A stretch of 64,000 bases of DNA, taken from Acanthaster planci (taxonomy: Eukaryota > Echinodermata > Asteroidea > Valvatida > Acanthasteridae). Positions 23,461 through 37,300 of this stretch are shown here, piece after piece. The notes beneath the pieces are model-generated. The model had not been told where the DNA came from. It made no database searches and saw nothing but the letters and a program-made list of their open reading frames with translations. Positions within the stretch are counted from its first letter, which is position 1, and every line of letters begins with the position of its first letter. The stretch covers positions 1,804,196 through 1,868,195 of the forward strand of contig NW_019091375.1 of the NCBI RefSeq assembly GCF_001949145.1, given 5' to 3'. Made by a program: the position numbers and the translations under genes.

Positions 23461-23479
23461 CAGAGTTCAACAGAGTGAA

Positions 23480-23790
23480 GCCTCATTGATCCGAAAAACA
23501 TTCCTGGTTCAATAGCCCAAACTTAACTTTTCACTTCCATAACCTTTTGTATTGCTTTTAAGGACCAATGAACTTTGTTTATCACTACTGAACCTCTGGA
23601 GCATTAAACCACAATCGACTTAGACGAATAACCTTTCGGACTCTTCAACCTTGGGACTTGTAAAGGTTGTGACTATTGAATTTGCAGACCACGGAAGCCT
23701 TGGATTGTCGAATCTCCCAGCTACTCAACCTTCACGTTGTTGAACATTTGGACGACTGAAACTTCGAACTATCGAGCAGTCAACCGTGCA
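23480..23790. repeat. Degenerate short-period repeat (ACTATTGAACCTTCGG type)
   Basis: Variants such as ACTACTGAACCTCTGGA, CTCTTCAACCTTGGGAC, ACTATTGAATTTGCAGAC, TGTCGAATCTCCC and ACTGAAACTTCGAACTATCG follow each other with an irregular spacing of about 14-17 bp. Divergence is high and there is no reading frame. Confidence 0.6.
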
Positions 23791-23799
23791 GTTCTACAA

Positions 23800-26700
23800 T
23801 TCATCAAGCCAACAGGTCTGTATGAGCGGAAAGCTTCCACTGTTTTATCCAACTGTCTGCATCCAGTCGCACTGGTTTTCCTGGTTGTGCATTGGTCAGG
23901 TGTTTAACGTGAGAGACACGAGGCCTATATGGGAAGTTTTGGGCTTGTTGTTCACTTATCTTGACGTACACAAACATGGGGGAGTTTGAAGCCAACCACC
24001 AGGAAAATGATCTCGGGAAAAATTAGGTCAACCTTCACATTCCTTGACATCAACACGCGATATTCTTGTAGATAATCGATATCGGTGCCCGCAGATTCCC
24101 TATTGAAGCGTCCTCTTCTGTTTGAGTCCATGAATTTTTCCCGTCAACTTTTAACTGAGACGGGACCAAAACAGAGGAAGCCATGCAAAGAGCTACTGTC
24201 ACTCCTGCTTGAAGCAAATCAAACACAAATGCCGTCGTGTCCCTTGTTTATTCACTATTTTGTTTTTTTGTAGAGAACCAAGTCCTTTCATCAGGAACCG
24301 TCACCGTAAGTGAGCCAGTCGCAAAGCGGCACCCCTTCTCTGAAAATGGCCGTGATCGATGGCCAGAACCGTCATGATAGAAAAGGTTCTGAGTCCGGTC
24401 GGAATTCACTGTACCGTAAACTTGACCGCGTTTACAACTCGGGTGCATGTGCCTGACAACTCTGACATCAACGATTGGCTGCGTGCATGGAGGTTGAATT
24501 TCGGGCCCTGCTTAACTTTCTCAGTAAATAAGGGGGTATTACTGTCATTGCTAAGCAAAGCTGTTGACAACACTTTAAACAGAAAGGTGAAATGGTCATT
24601 TTGTATACTGTAATTTATTACTGTTATCAGATCAAAAAAATTGTGAATTCTAGGTTTTAATATCCATTTCGCATTATTAAGTTGTCAACTGTATAAACTA
24701 CGTGTGTTGCCTTTGCAGACCAAGTACAAGCTTCGACTTCTTGTCTGACCTCTCGATCCATATTTTTGAACAGTGGTAACTGGTTCCATTCTGATGTAAC
24801 TGATTTTTCAGACATTCTTTCGAAATGCGTACTTTTATGCGCGGTAGTGGCATACGCTTAAATTACTAATCTCATGATGGCACTTGACGGAGGTAATAAT
24901 CACCACTCTGCAATCCAGAGGGGGAAAAAAAAGACCAGCGTGTTTGGGCACCAAGGTCACGTTCCTTTCGATAACCATCAAGTTTGAACTTTGGACAGGC
25001 AACCATTGTGTAACATAATCGTTGTGTCATTATTATTGGATTGGGAGAGCTTGAAATAAGTCGCTTTGACATACCAGTGTGACAGGTGTTAATTTATTTC
25101 TTTAGTGGACTAACCTTGGACTTGCTATACGGACATTGCCAGCACAGGTGCACCCGAAGAGTGTGAACTATTTTAGTCGGAGTTTTTGCTATAAGCCTGG
25201 TTGTCATGTTTTCTTTCTGCTCAACTTATGAAAGTACGCTTGTATTAGAACTGACTGCTTTCCGCAGGAAATAATACTACGTCAAAATAAATCGGATTCA
25301 AAATCTCAAAGAAGTCAGTTCAAAATACCTTCGCATAGAACAGTATAATTCTAACGCAACCTACACAATGAAACGTGTTCTACAAACAGAAACAACTGAC
25401 CAATTTGTCCATATTGTTGAACAGGAAAGAAAAATCTTCCTCGTCTTTAAGAGGGATCGATCGAAGCAGTGAATTAGCTCCTTTTCAGCAAAAAATACAT
25501 ACTGTAAGTCTTGTTCAACCGTTTTGCCAAATTAGAAGCATGCCATCATTTCGGGAAAGGTTTACCGTTGTCCTTGAATGTTACAGTAGGTAACACTGGA
25601 GGCTAGATCGTGTGGCATTTGGTTTATTTGATTTTACTGAACTAAAATAATTACTTGGAAGCTAACATACTAAATCTTTAAGATGTTTTTCATGGACAAA
25701 GTTAATTAAAAAAAAGAAAGAAAATTTTAAGTTTCATTCCGAAAAGAACACTATTGAATCTCCACCATGCTTAAAAGTTTGACGTGAAGGCCTTTTCCAA
25801 CATGGCCTATCTCGTTTAGCATTAAATCTACAGACACCGACTTCACACAAGTGACCACCAAATAACAAAGTTTCGAGAATTTCGTCGTCTTACCGTTCAA
25901 ATGGTAATTTATCCTGGGTGGATTGTAATCCAGCGTCCCGTCAGTAGTGTGTTTGCAACGGACGTCTGATGGGAGTAACACTGCACTTGAGATTTCGTCG
26001 AAACCAGTGGAAGAGTTGAGCCTTGCAGGTCCAATAAACAGCCGCTTGCTTGTCCTCGTTCAATGGACACGACAGCCGCTGGAATATTTTTCTTTTACCA
26101 CACAATCTCTGACGCCTTTTTTCTTGAGTGTTTTGATAAAGATCACAATGGAGTTTCTTTGCTGAGTGGGCTAACCTTTTCTTTTCAGGCATGTGTAAAA
26201 TGGGGCTGAAGCCTTGGGCGACAAGCATTCATATTGTTGGTGCTCGTAAACGGGGTAAACTTGCATATTAGATTAAAGGGGAAGTGGGTGTAACAAGTTG
26301 AAATATAAATTTTTGAAATAAACTTCATAGCATTCTTTCGAAGCGTGCTCAAAAAAATCGCGTTGACCAGGGACTTTATCTAATAAAACCGCAGGTGAGT
26401 GAAACCGCCTCTAGCGGAAGCACCCCACCCTTGGTTGAAAAGAACCAGTTTGGACTGGAGTGGTACTTTGGTTGGTGGCAACGCGACTGTAGTAAGTGCA
26501 TTGGTCATAGTCGTTCGTGGAGCAGCGAAGTTCAGTTCCTACCAAAAGCCCCCCCCCCTTGCTGAGAAAATTGCACCCTCTCTTGGTCCAGCTCGAGGCT
26601 CATTATCCATAGCTGTCAAGAATATGTCAGGTCGATCAAAAGGTTTGAGTATTCAGGATATTGCTAATGGAACAGTACAGTCACACATGTAGCAAACATC

Positions 26701-27900
26701 ACTTCACTTACGTTTATAGTATGAAGTAGATTTCAATCAAGCAAACGTAGAGTAACAAACTCTTTCAGAAATCTCAGCAAAGATTGTTTATGGCTGTAAT
26801 GACTTATTGTCACTTGTGTTTTCAACACTTTCAACGAGATCAATACACTTTGATGTCCTGCTTATAGAACTCGTTTCCAGAGCTACCCAGCTCTCTCCAC
26901 GGGGACAATTATTTCAAACCAAGGAGCCACCCTGCTGTCCTTACAGGAACCCTTTTCGCTCCTCCTTGGAAGAAGGAATTAATGATAGTACAAAACATAA
27001 ACCAAATCTCCAAAACGGGACTGCTGAATTTTGTATGAATATCTTATTCTAAAGTAAGTAAGGCACCATTTAAAAATTCTTATCGGGTAGGTGTCGGACA
27101 GAACACTCTGACCGATACATTTAGTATCTCTGGCTATCGGGTTAAGTGTTCTCAAGTGGCCAATTCTAACTGATAAATGCCCTTTTATTGCATTACTTCC
27201 AAGGCTGTGTGGTTTTAGTGGAGCAACATCCCCTCCATTATTCACTCAAAACAAGTCACTGTTATCGGTCGGATGGCCCTGTCCTATAGTCACCCGACAG
27301 GAATTTTGAAATGATGCCTAAATAAAAGTGTAAGACAATGTGTGACATATTTCCGTCAGGAATGTGCTGTTATTCAAGAGAAAAATATACTTCTTCCAAC
27401 TATAGTCCGGTAAACGTCTGCAATGTTCAGACATCCAACCTTCTGTCTTTCCACCACAACAACTTTGTAGCCAATAACGAAAGTTAGGATGATTCACAAA
27501 GTGTTTATGATGTGCACTAAAGCTTACGGCTTGTGAACGCTTTTGAACAACGCGAATGTGGCATGAATGTGTGGTCACCCAAGCACGTCACCACGTCTCA
27601 CATTTACTAGACTATAAACAGCTGTTTACTTGGCGAAGCCACATCATTTCATTATGAAAGGGGAAATTTAAAAAAAGTAGGCCTAAGGTTGAATGTGCCG
27701 ACGTCTACTCGAAGCTATGAAAAAGTATGCATTTGGGGCCAATCTTTGATCGGAAGAACGAACAATGTACACTCGCTCCACCTTTTCGGGAGTTCGACGC
27801 ACCAGACCTGAAAACTGCAGTCTGGTACAGCATCAGGTAATGGACATTTCAGTTGACTGAAAAGCGAACAGGGAAAACAATCAGACAAATCTAAGCAAAT
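23800..27900. other. Non-coding stretch, no gene supported
   Basis: Frames up to 97 codons exist on both strands without domain resemblance or coherent splice sites. No repeats were recognised apart from short homopolymers. Confidence 0.4.
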
Positions 27901-27904
27901 TATA

Positions 27905-27963
27905 TAAACAAACAAACAAACAAACAAACACCCCAACACCCCAACAAACAAACAAACAAACAA
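27905..27963. repeat. (AAAC)n microsatellite with ACCCC interruption
   Basis: Two runs of AAAC units flank ACCCCAACACCCCAAC, about 58 bp in all. Confidence 0.95.
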
Positions 27964-28567
27964 CCTGATAAAATAAAACCCCCAGTGAGGGCACAACAAG
28001 GAACATGGCTTCTCTTTAACTTGGTAAGTGCTCGCCAAGATAATCAGTTTGCCGAGCCAGCAGGGTTATAGTGTGTGTTCACGTTAGTCGTGAATGCCTT
28101 TTCATGAACACTGACTGGATCCCATTTCAACATACATCAGCTTACGGCCAGTAATTATGTCACGGACATTTCTTCCGCTCCATCAACGCGATTCAGACAA
28201 GACCTGCCTGGCCGATGTGGATGCACAACTTTTCACAGAAAAATTGTACGAACAAGGTTCCTTAACTGTAATTCTGCCCTTAGGAGTTCCAGCACAGAGG
28301 AACAATTGGGAAGGGGAACTGACCTTCAACATACATATTATGTATATTTACCGACCCAAAGACGTCTGCAGTCATACGGCTTCTCCCGTCTCGAGGGACG
28401 CTCATCCATTCATGGACAAGGCATGCGTAAAACGAAATTTTCAAGCGTCTATCAACATGACCTGTTAACAATTTGTCTCTAATACATGTATTGTATTTCA
28501 AGCATGGCCAATTTGTCTAGCAAGGTCGAAATGGTCAAGAAAAGGGTTCTGAGATATTTTTTGTTTA

Positions 28568-28815
28568 AATTATTTTTCATTTATTTCTGGTAATGACAGA
28601 AAGGATTCATCAAAGGCACCCTAGGCACTTTAGCTCGCAAGCATCCCGTAGAGAGGAGACAATGAGAAGCAGTTCCAGTTGAGAGGTGAAAGGAAAACCG
28701 CAGAGAAATATTCTGGGTAAAACCCATAGAATCAGGTTGGGACTGACAACCCGATGCACATGTGGACCGGGCCGGGATTCGAACCCGGGCCACAGAGGTG
28801 GAAGGCAAGGAAAGA
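28568..28815 (-). mobile_element. tRNA-derived SINE, copy 1
   Basis: Read on the minus strand, a pol III B box GGTTCGAATCC (28785-28775) preceded by CCACCTCTGTGGCCC opens a 200-bp body ending with TTTGATGAATCC, TGTCATTACCAGAAAT and an AT-rich tail. The same head, body order and tail occur at 31393-31145. The A box is decayed in this copy. Confidence 0.85.
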
Positions 28816-28978
28816 AAGAGCCTTCAATTAATATATCCGCCACGGTTAACAGTCAGTGCACGCATTGTGCAAGTGGGATTACCATTAACAAAACGTAGTG
28901 TTTATCCCACGGACGTGTATAATAAAATCTGGACTCGCAATGCCCATAATCAGCTTATAGAGTCATTTTGAATCCACT

Positions 28979-29098
28979 CGCGGCCATTTTACCGAGCCGA
29001 ATACAAAGCTTTCCTGGCAAAGCCCGCCTTTGTTCTTCCTGACGTCAATAGAAGGGAGCCAACCCACGCTTTTGTATTCGGCTCGGTAAAATGGCCGC
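28979..29098. mobile_element. MITE with 30-bp perfect-like inverted termini
   Basis: The left arm reads GCGGCCATTTTACCGAG then CCGAATACAAAGC. The right arm is GCTTTTGTATTCGG then CTCGGTAAAATGGCCGC. The arms are nearly exact inverses separated by about 60 bp that contain a TGACGTCA-like word. No coding potential. Confidence 0.88.
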
Positions 29099-29109
29099 TG
29101 GTTGGCTTC

Positions 29110-30500
29110 TTTTTCATACAAAGGCGTTGCAAGTCCAGTTTTTTATTTCCATCCGTGGTTTATCCCCCACTCCGAGAACTGCCGTATAAGCTGAGATCTG
29201 TAAGCAAATGCACCTGTCTTAAAGTTTCAAAATGCAAGCCATGGATACCCCCTTATCTCCATTGAACGTTTTGTGCAGTCGCTAGATCTCGTGACGGCTC
29301 TAAAGGAACGCAGTATTTGGTTTAAGACAAACCGCTCAGCCGCAGAGAACATATCACTCAACCCAGATCAGCAAGTCGATAGGATAGATACGAGAGTATG
29401 AAAGAAAAGAGACACCCACGGCTTGTATCACGACCCCCAAAGTACACCCCGCAATATTTCCCTCATCGCAAATACGCTCACGCGGGCAAACATTCACCGG
29501 TCACACCCCAGATCCACGCTTTTTGAACGGACATTGGATACAAAGCAGATTGGATTTCCCGTGACTTCACGGTGTGGCGAATATTCAACGAGTGAATATT
29601 CAATGTGAAGTTTAACCTTATGCAGGCAGCTTACCAAACACAGGTACTAAGATCTTGAAAAGCGCCACCTACTGCGAGATATGTCTGCTTCTAATATTTT
29701 TTTATGGCTATTTAGAAGATTTACTTATAGGCCTTGGTAAAAGCCAACAAAATTGCCCTCAAAAGTGCGTAGAGAGATCGTGGAGACAGACTTGTGTCAG
29801 ACCACGGTCAGACGAGCAAAACAAGGTTCAAAACAAGAAAATATGAAACAATGGTGAAAACATTTTCCCAGCTATATATTACAAAACACGATAATTTCTG
29901 TGGTGGCATTTGCTGACGCATGGCTTGACGGGGAAAATAGACGTAAAAATGAAATAAATAAATGTCCTGTCGTAGATAGTTAATAATTTGCTCCAAACCG
30001 GTCCTCAGAAGTAAGTGTTAAACAATGTTTTATGCTACAGGAATAGAGTAAAACGCAATGCCCTCTCGTCTTGTGTTAATAGGAGCTCCTGAGTCACCAC
30101 TGTGCAAGCATGGCATACATAGAGTGTCGACCTCCGCAAAAAGAAGTCCACACACCCTATCGGGTTACCAGACGTTGTGTAGACTCTGAAGTTCGCCCTG
30201 TGTTTTCCGCTTGCTGGAAAAAAAGTACAGCTTCAGAGGCGTTTTGGGGTAAGTCCCATTCACGGGAACACTTAAGAGGAACAGTCCAGTAAACCATTAT
30301 CAAAAATACAGCTCGAAAGAGTTGTCATAGTGGGAGAACATGGAGCATGTTCCCTGATTGCTCAACCACACGAGGACAAAGAAATGTCCACACCACGTAT
30401 GTGAAAAACAAGTGTGGGTGTTTCCGGCTGTGTAGTCACGTGGGTGCCCTGCATCCTGGCAGCGTGCCCAGATTGTAAGCGGCTCTGTTGTGTTCGCGAT
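29110..30500. other. Non-coding stretch, nothing recognised
   Basis: Only short chance frames. No repeats or RNA boxes were recognised. Confidence 0.4.
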
Positions 30501-30509
30501 CATGAAAAA

Positions 30510-30990
30510 ATGTTAAATATAGGGGACCCAAGCTGTGGAATTCCCTCCCTAGTCAACTGCAAGCTTCCGCCAATCTATCTATCTTTAAAAGATTATTTAA
30601 ATCTACCACAAATGAAACCAACCATTAATCATGCCTGTGTTTATAACTTATATTATTTCCTGTGGTTTTGATAAGCCCACTGATCTGTAGTGGGTTTTTT
30701 GTTGTTTGTATTTATATATGTTAGGTGTATGGCTTACGTATACATGTTTATGTATTAGCCAGTTACGGTAATGTTTAATGTAATGGACTCATATTTGAAA
30801 GCTTTTCTTCCTGGTGGGCCCCCCTGCAGCAAATAAAAGTACTATCTACATGTATGTGTTACATGTAATTTGAATACGAATACTGTAGAAATAAGCACTG
30901 AACTACTAAAAATACTGCACCACTATGAGATACTCACTACTGCACTATTACACGGATAAGAATATGACAATAAAGAATCCAATTCTGAAG
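30510..30990 (+). mobile_element. 3' end of a LINE (truncated copy)
   Basis: From 30515 the frame reads YRGPKLWNSLPSQLQ, ASAN, LSIFKRLFKSTTNE and stops with TAA at 30626. This is the characteristic carboxy-terminus of reverse-transcriptase ORFs of CR1/L2/Jockey-like LINEs, where a GPxLWNSLP and an IFKRxLK block come just before the stop. About 360 bp of 3' UTR follow and end in a CAATAAAG word near 30970. The 5' part is absent, as usual for truncated insertions. Confidence 0.8.
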
Positions 30991-31144
30991 GATCCGCGCT
31001 TGAATTTCAAAATCATAAATGTGATCACACCAATCAAGTGTGCTGTTACTGTCAATATTCCTCGTTGGGGTAGGATTTAAATTTTTTTCCAAGGGCCCTA
31101 TTGGATTGGTGCTCTCAGTCTAATTGACCATTACCGGATATTCT

Positions 31145-31393
31145 TAATTATTATTATTCATCATTTCTGATAATGACACTCGGGATTCTTCAAAAGAGCC
31201 CAAGACATTAGCTCGTAAGCCTGCACTTAAATGTATGGAGCAAAGACAATTAGAAATGGTTACAGTGTTGGGGTGGGAGGAAGATCCCGGGGGGGGGGTA
31301 TTCGGGGTCGGGACTGTAAACTCAGTCCACAGGTAAACCGGGATTCGAACCCTGGCAACAGAGGTGGAAAGAACCACTATGCCAATCTTGTCC
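31145..31393 (-). mobile_element. tRNA-derived SINE, copy 2 (both pol III boxes visible)
   Basis: On the minus strand the A box TGGCATAGTGGTT (31383-31371) is followed at tRNA-like distance by the B box GGTTCGAATCC (31351-31341). The body then runs to TTTGAAGAATCC, TGTCATTATCAGAAAT and an (AAT)n tail at 31145. It is collinear with the copy at 28815-28568. A C/G homopolymer near 31288-31300 lies within the body. Confidence 0.9.
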
Positions 31394-31399
31394 TCTAGT

Positions 31400-34300
31400 T
31401 TAGCCTGTACACGACAGAAATCCACACGACGCCCACGAAAACGCTTATCCAGAGTCCACCTCCAAGAAGTAAAATCTTCCGACACACTATTACAAAACCA
31501 AAGGAATAAAAAACACCAACTGAAAACAAAAACTAATTCATTTGTCAACACCAAATTTAAGCACATGCGGGAGTTTCACAGGGTATTGATATTATTTTAA
31601 ATGGGTTAGTTATTAAACTTTGTCAGGCTGTGATTTATTGGGATCAAGACTCGTTTTTTTTTCTGGTGACCGAAGGGATTTGTAAACGACGAGTTCATCA
31701 TTTATTGAAGGCCAATCGCCATTCGTCATTTTCTCACGCAGTCCTATCCGATATCTGATTATGATGGAATCACAAACGCTGGGACTCTTGGGTTTCCGTG
31801 GTGTCATTGCTTGGACGTGCCGTGGTCACGCACGCCAAACATCAACACAATCTCGATACTGAGCCTTCCCGCGGGGAGGGGGGGTTACAACAGTGCACTG
31901 TGTCACCTTCAGTTGGGGTCCGTCGATGTTGGGGGGATATGGATCTCACTGCTCGTCCTCGCAGATGCAGGCCGAGATTTCTTCCCCACGTGATTAATGA
32001 GACAGTTGACGGGCTACCCCACTTCAAGCTAGAGTGGTCTATAATTTCGGCTCACGCTTGAGTTACATTTTAGAAGACAAATTCGTCGTTACTTATTGGA
32101 CCTTTTTATGACAGGAATCATCAGGAAGAAGATGTGCACTTTGTCTTTTGCAAGTCGAAATGTGATTACAGTGGGAAATAAAAAAAATTACACAGACAAC
32201 GCTTACGAGGATTTGTGCCATACGTACTACTTACATGAAGATCTTGGGTAAAATAATCATTTCACTGAAATGTTCACCTGTTTCATAAACAAATCTAAAA
32301 CAATACAGTGTACTTATAAATTAAACACGTTTCCAGCCGACTCTCGCTGTTACTTGTTAAACATATTCAAGTTAAAACAGTAATGGGTATAGTGGTTTAA
32401 ACTGAACACTGATGTCTAGGAATTGTTCAGCTTGTTTACAACCTTGGAAACCAGACCTTTTAGAATGTAACTACATGGCTGCGCAAACAAGGAGTGCAAA
32501 ACGGTGTGATTAAATCAACTGAGAAAAAATATCTCCTCTCTCAAGTAGAAAGCATTTCATTTCTATTGCCTCTGACCTTAGCGCTTTCCTTGACTATCTG
32601 AGAACAATCTTGGGTCCTCTGTCCTATCCGCTTAAAACGTTTCTTTTGTTTCCTCTCAGATAACTGTCCTCTGGAATCCGGAGTGTTCAATCGTCAACAT
32701 TCCTAGCTGTCACTTACCACAAAAGTGAATTAATCCCAGATGGAATTATTGAATTAGGAAGTTCTGAAATGGAATAGGTGGACGGGGGCGCAAATGGAAA
32801 CAATGCGGTGTTTATAGTCCTGTGTGAGGAAATTCTGTTACTATTGTCCCTGTTTTTGAGAGAGAAGCATTGTTCATGCGCTGCACGTCAGACAATCCGC
32901 TGACGAGTCCCACCTGGCCGACACCTGACAGCTAAGGCGCACTCCCAACCTCAAAGTCACGTTCATCACCCGGCTCAATATTTGGTCGATGTCTCACAGG
33001 TGCGTCCTCAGAGAACCAATTATGATGCCAGTAACCAATTAATAAGACACCTAAAATGATGTGTCGCTCTCCGCGGATTTCCTTTTTTCTTTTGACGCCA
33101 TTTCATTGAGATCGCCAGTCGGTGACTTTTATCAGTCCCTTTTTTAAACTGATGTTGTTAAGTCGCGCCGACCAGAGAATCAACGGTCCGCAGCACCTCG
33201 CGTACCTCATCAACAACATCCTCAGGGGCAATAAACGTGTTGATCTGTAGATTCGCCATCTAATGACAGCTCGGTTTACAAGTGCATACAACCAGGCTTC
33301 TCCCTATTGTGGTGGCCTACTTCCCCATGCATTCAGAGGATGCTGGGTCCACAAGCTGATTCGAAGATTTTTTCTTCTTCTCTTATTTTTGTTGGGTGAT
33401 GAGGAGGCTTGGGATCAGAGCAACAACGGGTAAGCAATTAAAAGACTGCATTGGGAGGTCTGTTGGACCATTTACCACGACTTCAACTTATTGGATCGAT
33501 TTACTAGACATTTGGCTACATTACACAATTAAAGTTCGCAACGTCTATAAAAGGAAATGTTTTTCCCAAAGAGCATGAAGGCGTGCCAATTTTTCCTTTT
33601 CTCCCATGGGGGAAAGAGCGTGCAATTTGAAAAAGAATTCTGAAATATGTCTGTTTGTGACCAATGTTTTTACGTTACGGCCTTTCTCCTACCCGACCAA
33701 TGTTGTTAGATAACGGCCTTTCACCCACTACGGCTCGATTTCAGAAAAATAGCGGACAGCGTGCTGAAGCTGCTGGAATATCATTAACTAATTGATGAGA
33801 TCTCCAGCTGGGCTTAATACGAACAGCGTGACTTCGAGGTGAACTCTCGTGATCTAGCGAGATTTAATTGCGAAAAAGAATACATGTTTGGTCCAGTTTC
33901 TTGCTTGAATTTCTCATGAATACTTGAATTCAGCAGTACAATTTCTATCCTTTTATTTTCTCTCCTGAAAATCCTATGGGACATGATTAATGGATTATGA
34001 ATGGCATATGTCTGGAAGGAACTTGCTGGCCCTGAAGTGCAACGGAAAATCGTTGCTGTCCATTTGCTTATACAAGGGTCTATTTAGCCTACACAGACGG
34101 GCGTTAACGGATTTCACGTGTTTAGGAGCCTGACCAATTTTTTTTCAAAGATGCCACGCTAAAGATAAGGCGTTGTGGCAGTCTATTTTAATAGGTATGA
34201 CGTCATAGATTGAGTTCAACGCTGCCTCATCGTGCCTTTGATTCTTCCCATTCAGGGCGCTTTGGGTAGCGTGGACAATCAGTAACACAATGATTTAGAT

Positions 34301-37300
34301 AATAAATGGTTTCCGCCTTGAGTGACATGAAAATTAAGAATAGAGTGCGACACATCGATTTTCGTCCACACTTTTCCGTCACCGCTCGTCTAAGTGAGAC
34401 CCGAGGCGCTCCAAACGGCTTTGCCGCGTTGGTGGCGTAAGCATTGGAGCGTAACTCCCCGTTGGATTACAGTTTGCAGCGAGGAGGGGACTAGGGGTCA
34501 AAGTGGGCTGGGTACAGGTTGAAACAATAGTTAAGGAGACGGCTTACGGGGACTCCGTGTGGATAGATCTCTTTTAAAGAGGTGTGCTTCTGGCAAGAAC
34601 CTCTGTGTACTTATTTGACAATAGTTAGATTAGGCAATGGATTTGTGGTTGTGGATGTATGGGCACGACGGCACTGAATAGTTGACTACAGATCCTTAAT
34701 CCCTCATCTGCTTCCCTCAGGTCTGTCCAGCAGAGATGGTTGTTTTGTGGATGATATAATTTCAGTGTTTAGCAATTCCACGAAAGTCCATAGTCTGAAG
34801 CGCCATCAATATTTTGTGGCTGTTTATTTGAATATAGTGAACACGTTCTGAGACTGGTTTCCCTGAAACAGAGAGTGAATAATTAGACAGCTGAGACGCT
34901 CTCATAATTAAGGCATAATAAAGGGGAGGGGGGAAGAGACAAGACTTTTTTTTATGAGAGGACCAATTAAGCCCAAGCTGTACGGTCGCTCCGATTACAG
35001 GCAAGACGCGTCCTGCGAGTCAGGGCAGCTATGTAGTCAGCGCACGGGCTTAATTTGAAAACCCCGTTGAGGACCGGGGACTGGCAGGAATTAAAGATGA
35101 CTTTTGGGGCTCTCTGGTTACTTGCCCGAAGACGCCAGTGACGGGGCAACCGGGGATCGGGTTGCCCACTCTGAGCCCTCGCTGCGCCTGCAGCTATGCG
35201 TAACGACTGGAAAAGATCATCCCTACTTAGTACAAGAGTCGAAGGAAGGCAGGGGGTATGATCGGGGCCGTTTAGGGGAATAAAGTCGGTTCTGCCTCTG
35301 AAGTCGTTCATATCAACAGATCTCCGTCACTATTTGCACCCTGCAGCTACATTTTGTTTTTTTTCTCTCTCTCTTTTGAATTCTACATTACTACCTATTA
35401 CACTCATAATTCTTTTCTTTGAAATCACCCGTGGAAATTGGGTCTCGTTTTAGTCATAAGGGAAAAAACATTTAAAGACTGAAATTACTCTTGGTTTGTA
35501 TCTTTCATCGTCAATATTTCCTGCTACGTCAATAATTTAGTACTTTCTGAACCGAGGCAATCTTTTTTTCACTTGTATCAATTTCTCTTGCTCAAGATGG
35601 AGGACTTGAATAATTCCGAATGTCCATGCTTGATCACGCTATTTAAACGGAGGACACAACCTTAGGTAGTCTACGTATTTCTCCAGAGGTAATTGCCCAT
35701 TGTTCTGTGGATCCTGGGAGAAAGGAGTGCATATCATGAGACCTTTATCATGATGCCGCCATGTTTTTCTTGTTCCCTGTAGACCCATTGGTAATTGTGA
35801 TACCACTCTGGAGGTTGAAAAAAAGGGAACAGGTTTTTTTTCCCTGTCAGCTGCAGCTTGGTTACTTGACATTGCTTTAAATGGTGGAAAAGCACAAAAG
35901 CAAGATGGCTTCCTGGGTCTGTAGCGGCTAGCAGGAATACGTGCATACATGAAGAACACGGCCACCTTTTAAAGTCAGCGTTTTGGTACGTGCCTTCCAT
36001 ATCTAGATCTCTTGCCGGAAAACGCTCTCCACAAGTTAACGCACATGGACTTGAAATGTACAGAATATGCATATACGAAAGACACCTTAAAGATGGCAAC
36101 TATAATTATGTCGACTTCTGATTGTGGGCAAAATTATGTTTAATACACACACGCATTTATTAGTGATTCCAATGTCGGTTCAGTAAAATACGAAACGAAA
36201 TTTACCTAAAAACCAAGATCTGAATCGACATATCATACGCATTTGATGTAGGCCTAAGGTAATGGTTTTTGCAAAACTTGAGAAGAGAACAAGGATTTGA
36301 CCTGGCGGGTTCTTAATAGTTTCAAATGATGCCTGAACAGTGTAAGTTTCAGACCAAACAGAGATCATGTTTGGATAAATATAGAATCTTAATCCAGTCG
36401 AATATTTCGCTTCGCACCTGCTGACATGAATAAATAATGAGCAAACATGCGGTTGCTAAACAAACGAATATGAGACCCTATCTCCATAATTGGATTCTGT
36501 TCCCAAAGAAACAAGCTTGACCACACGGGGATGACGCGCACGCAGGCAGTGCTGACTCGATCGACACGAGCCCATCAGCACTGCCGAGTTTACGGCACCA
36601 ATTACCCGACCATGATGCTCCATCGCGCTCGATTTCCGAGGGTTGGGACTCCGGGGGCCCGCCCTGAGCTCGTGTCCCCTGCCCACGGGCCCCGCCACTG
36701 ATGTCTGATGAGGAGGCACGGCGCGCGTCCCTCTAATGGGAAACCGACGTCGGGAAATCGGAGCATGAGGACAATCGTATTATCTCCTCGCGCCAGCTCA
36801 GGAGACTGTCCCACCGGGACGGTCCCGCCAGGACGAGTGGGTTTCAGTGATTTACTGGAGAATCCATGATCGCACCGGATGAACTCAACGTAACACTTTG
36901 GTAAAGGGTCAGAGAAGGCAACAAACATCCGAACATTGGCCGAAAACAACCTTTGTTCCTGTCAGGTTTCTTTCTTGGTATTTTTGTCGTTCGCGGAAGT
37001 CCATTCTATGCACTGAGAGCTAGCCCTACGGTAGTTAGCGATTTATAGATTGACAGACTGCAGTGGAAATGGATTACAAATTAATGCCCAGTCGCCAGAG
37101 TGGAAATGGATGTTTCAAGTATTGAATACCGTGCTGCTAAAGTATAACCAAAACGATTGTCTTCTGTTAGTTTCTTTTGACTAACTAGCTATTTTGCGAC
37201 GTAAAGAAATCTGGCAACGTCATTGATACTGTGCAAACAATTTCTGCTAATCGTTTGTAATGGTAATTTCTTCCAATTAGGTTCAAAACGAGCATCACAA

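Noticed and set aside
28775-28785. tRNA gene suggested by the B box
   Set aside because: The B box is part of a 250-bp repeat found twice with a shared non-tRNA body and tail, so it is a tRNA-derived SINE and not a tRNA gene.
33546-33553. TATAAAAG as a promoter
   Set aside because: No GC-rich context, leader exon, donor or downstream coding exon could be tied to it.
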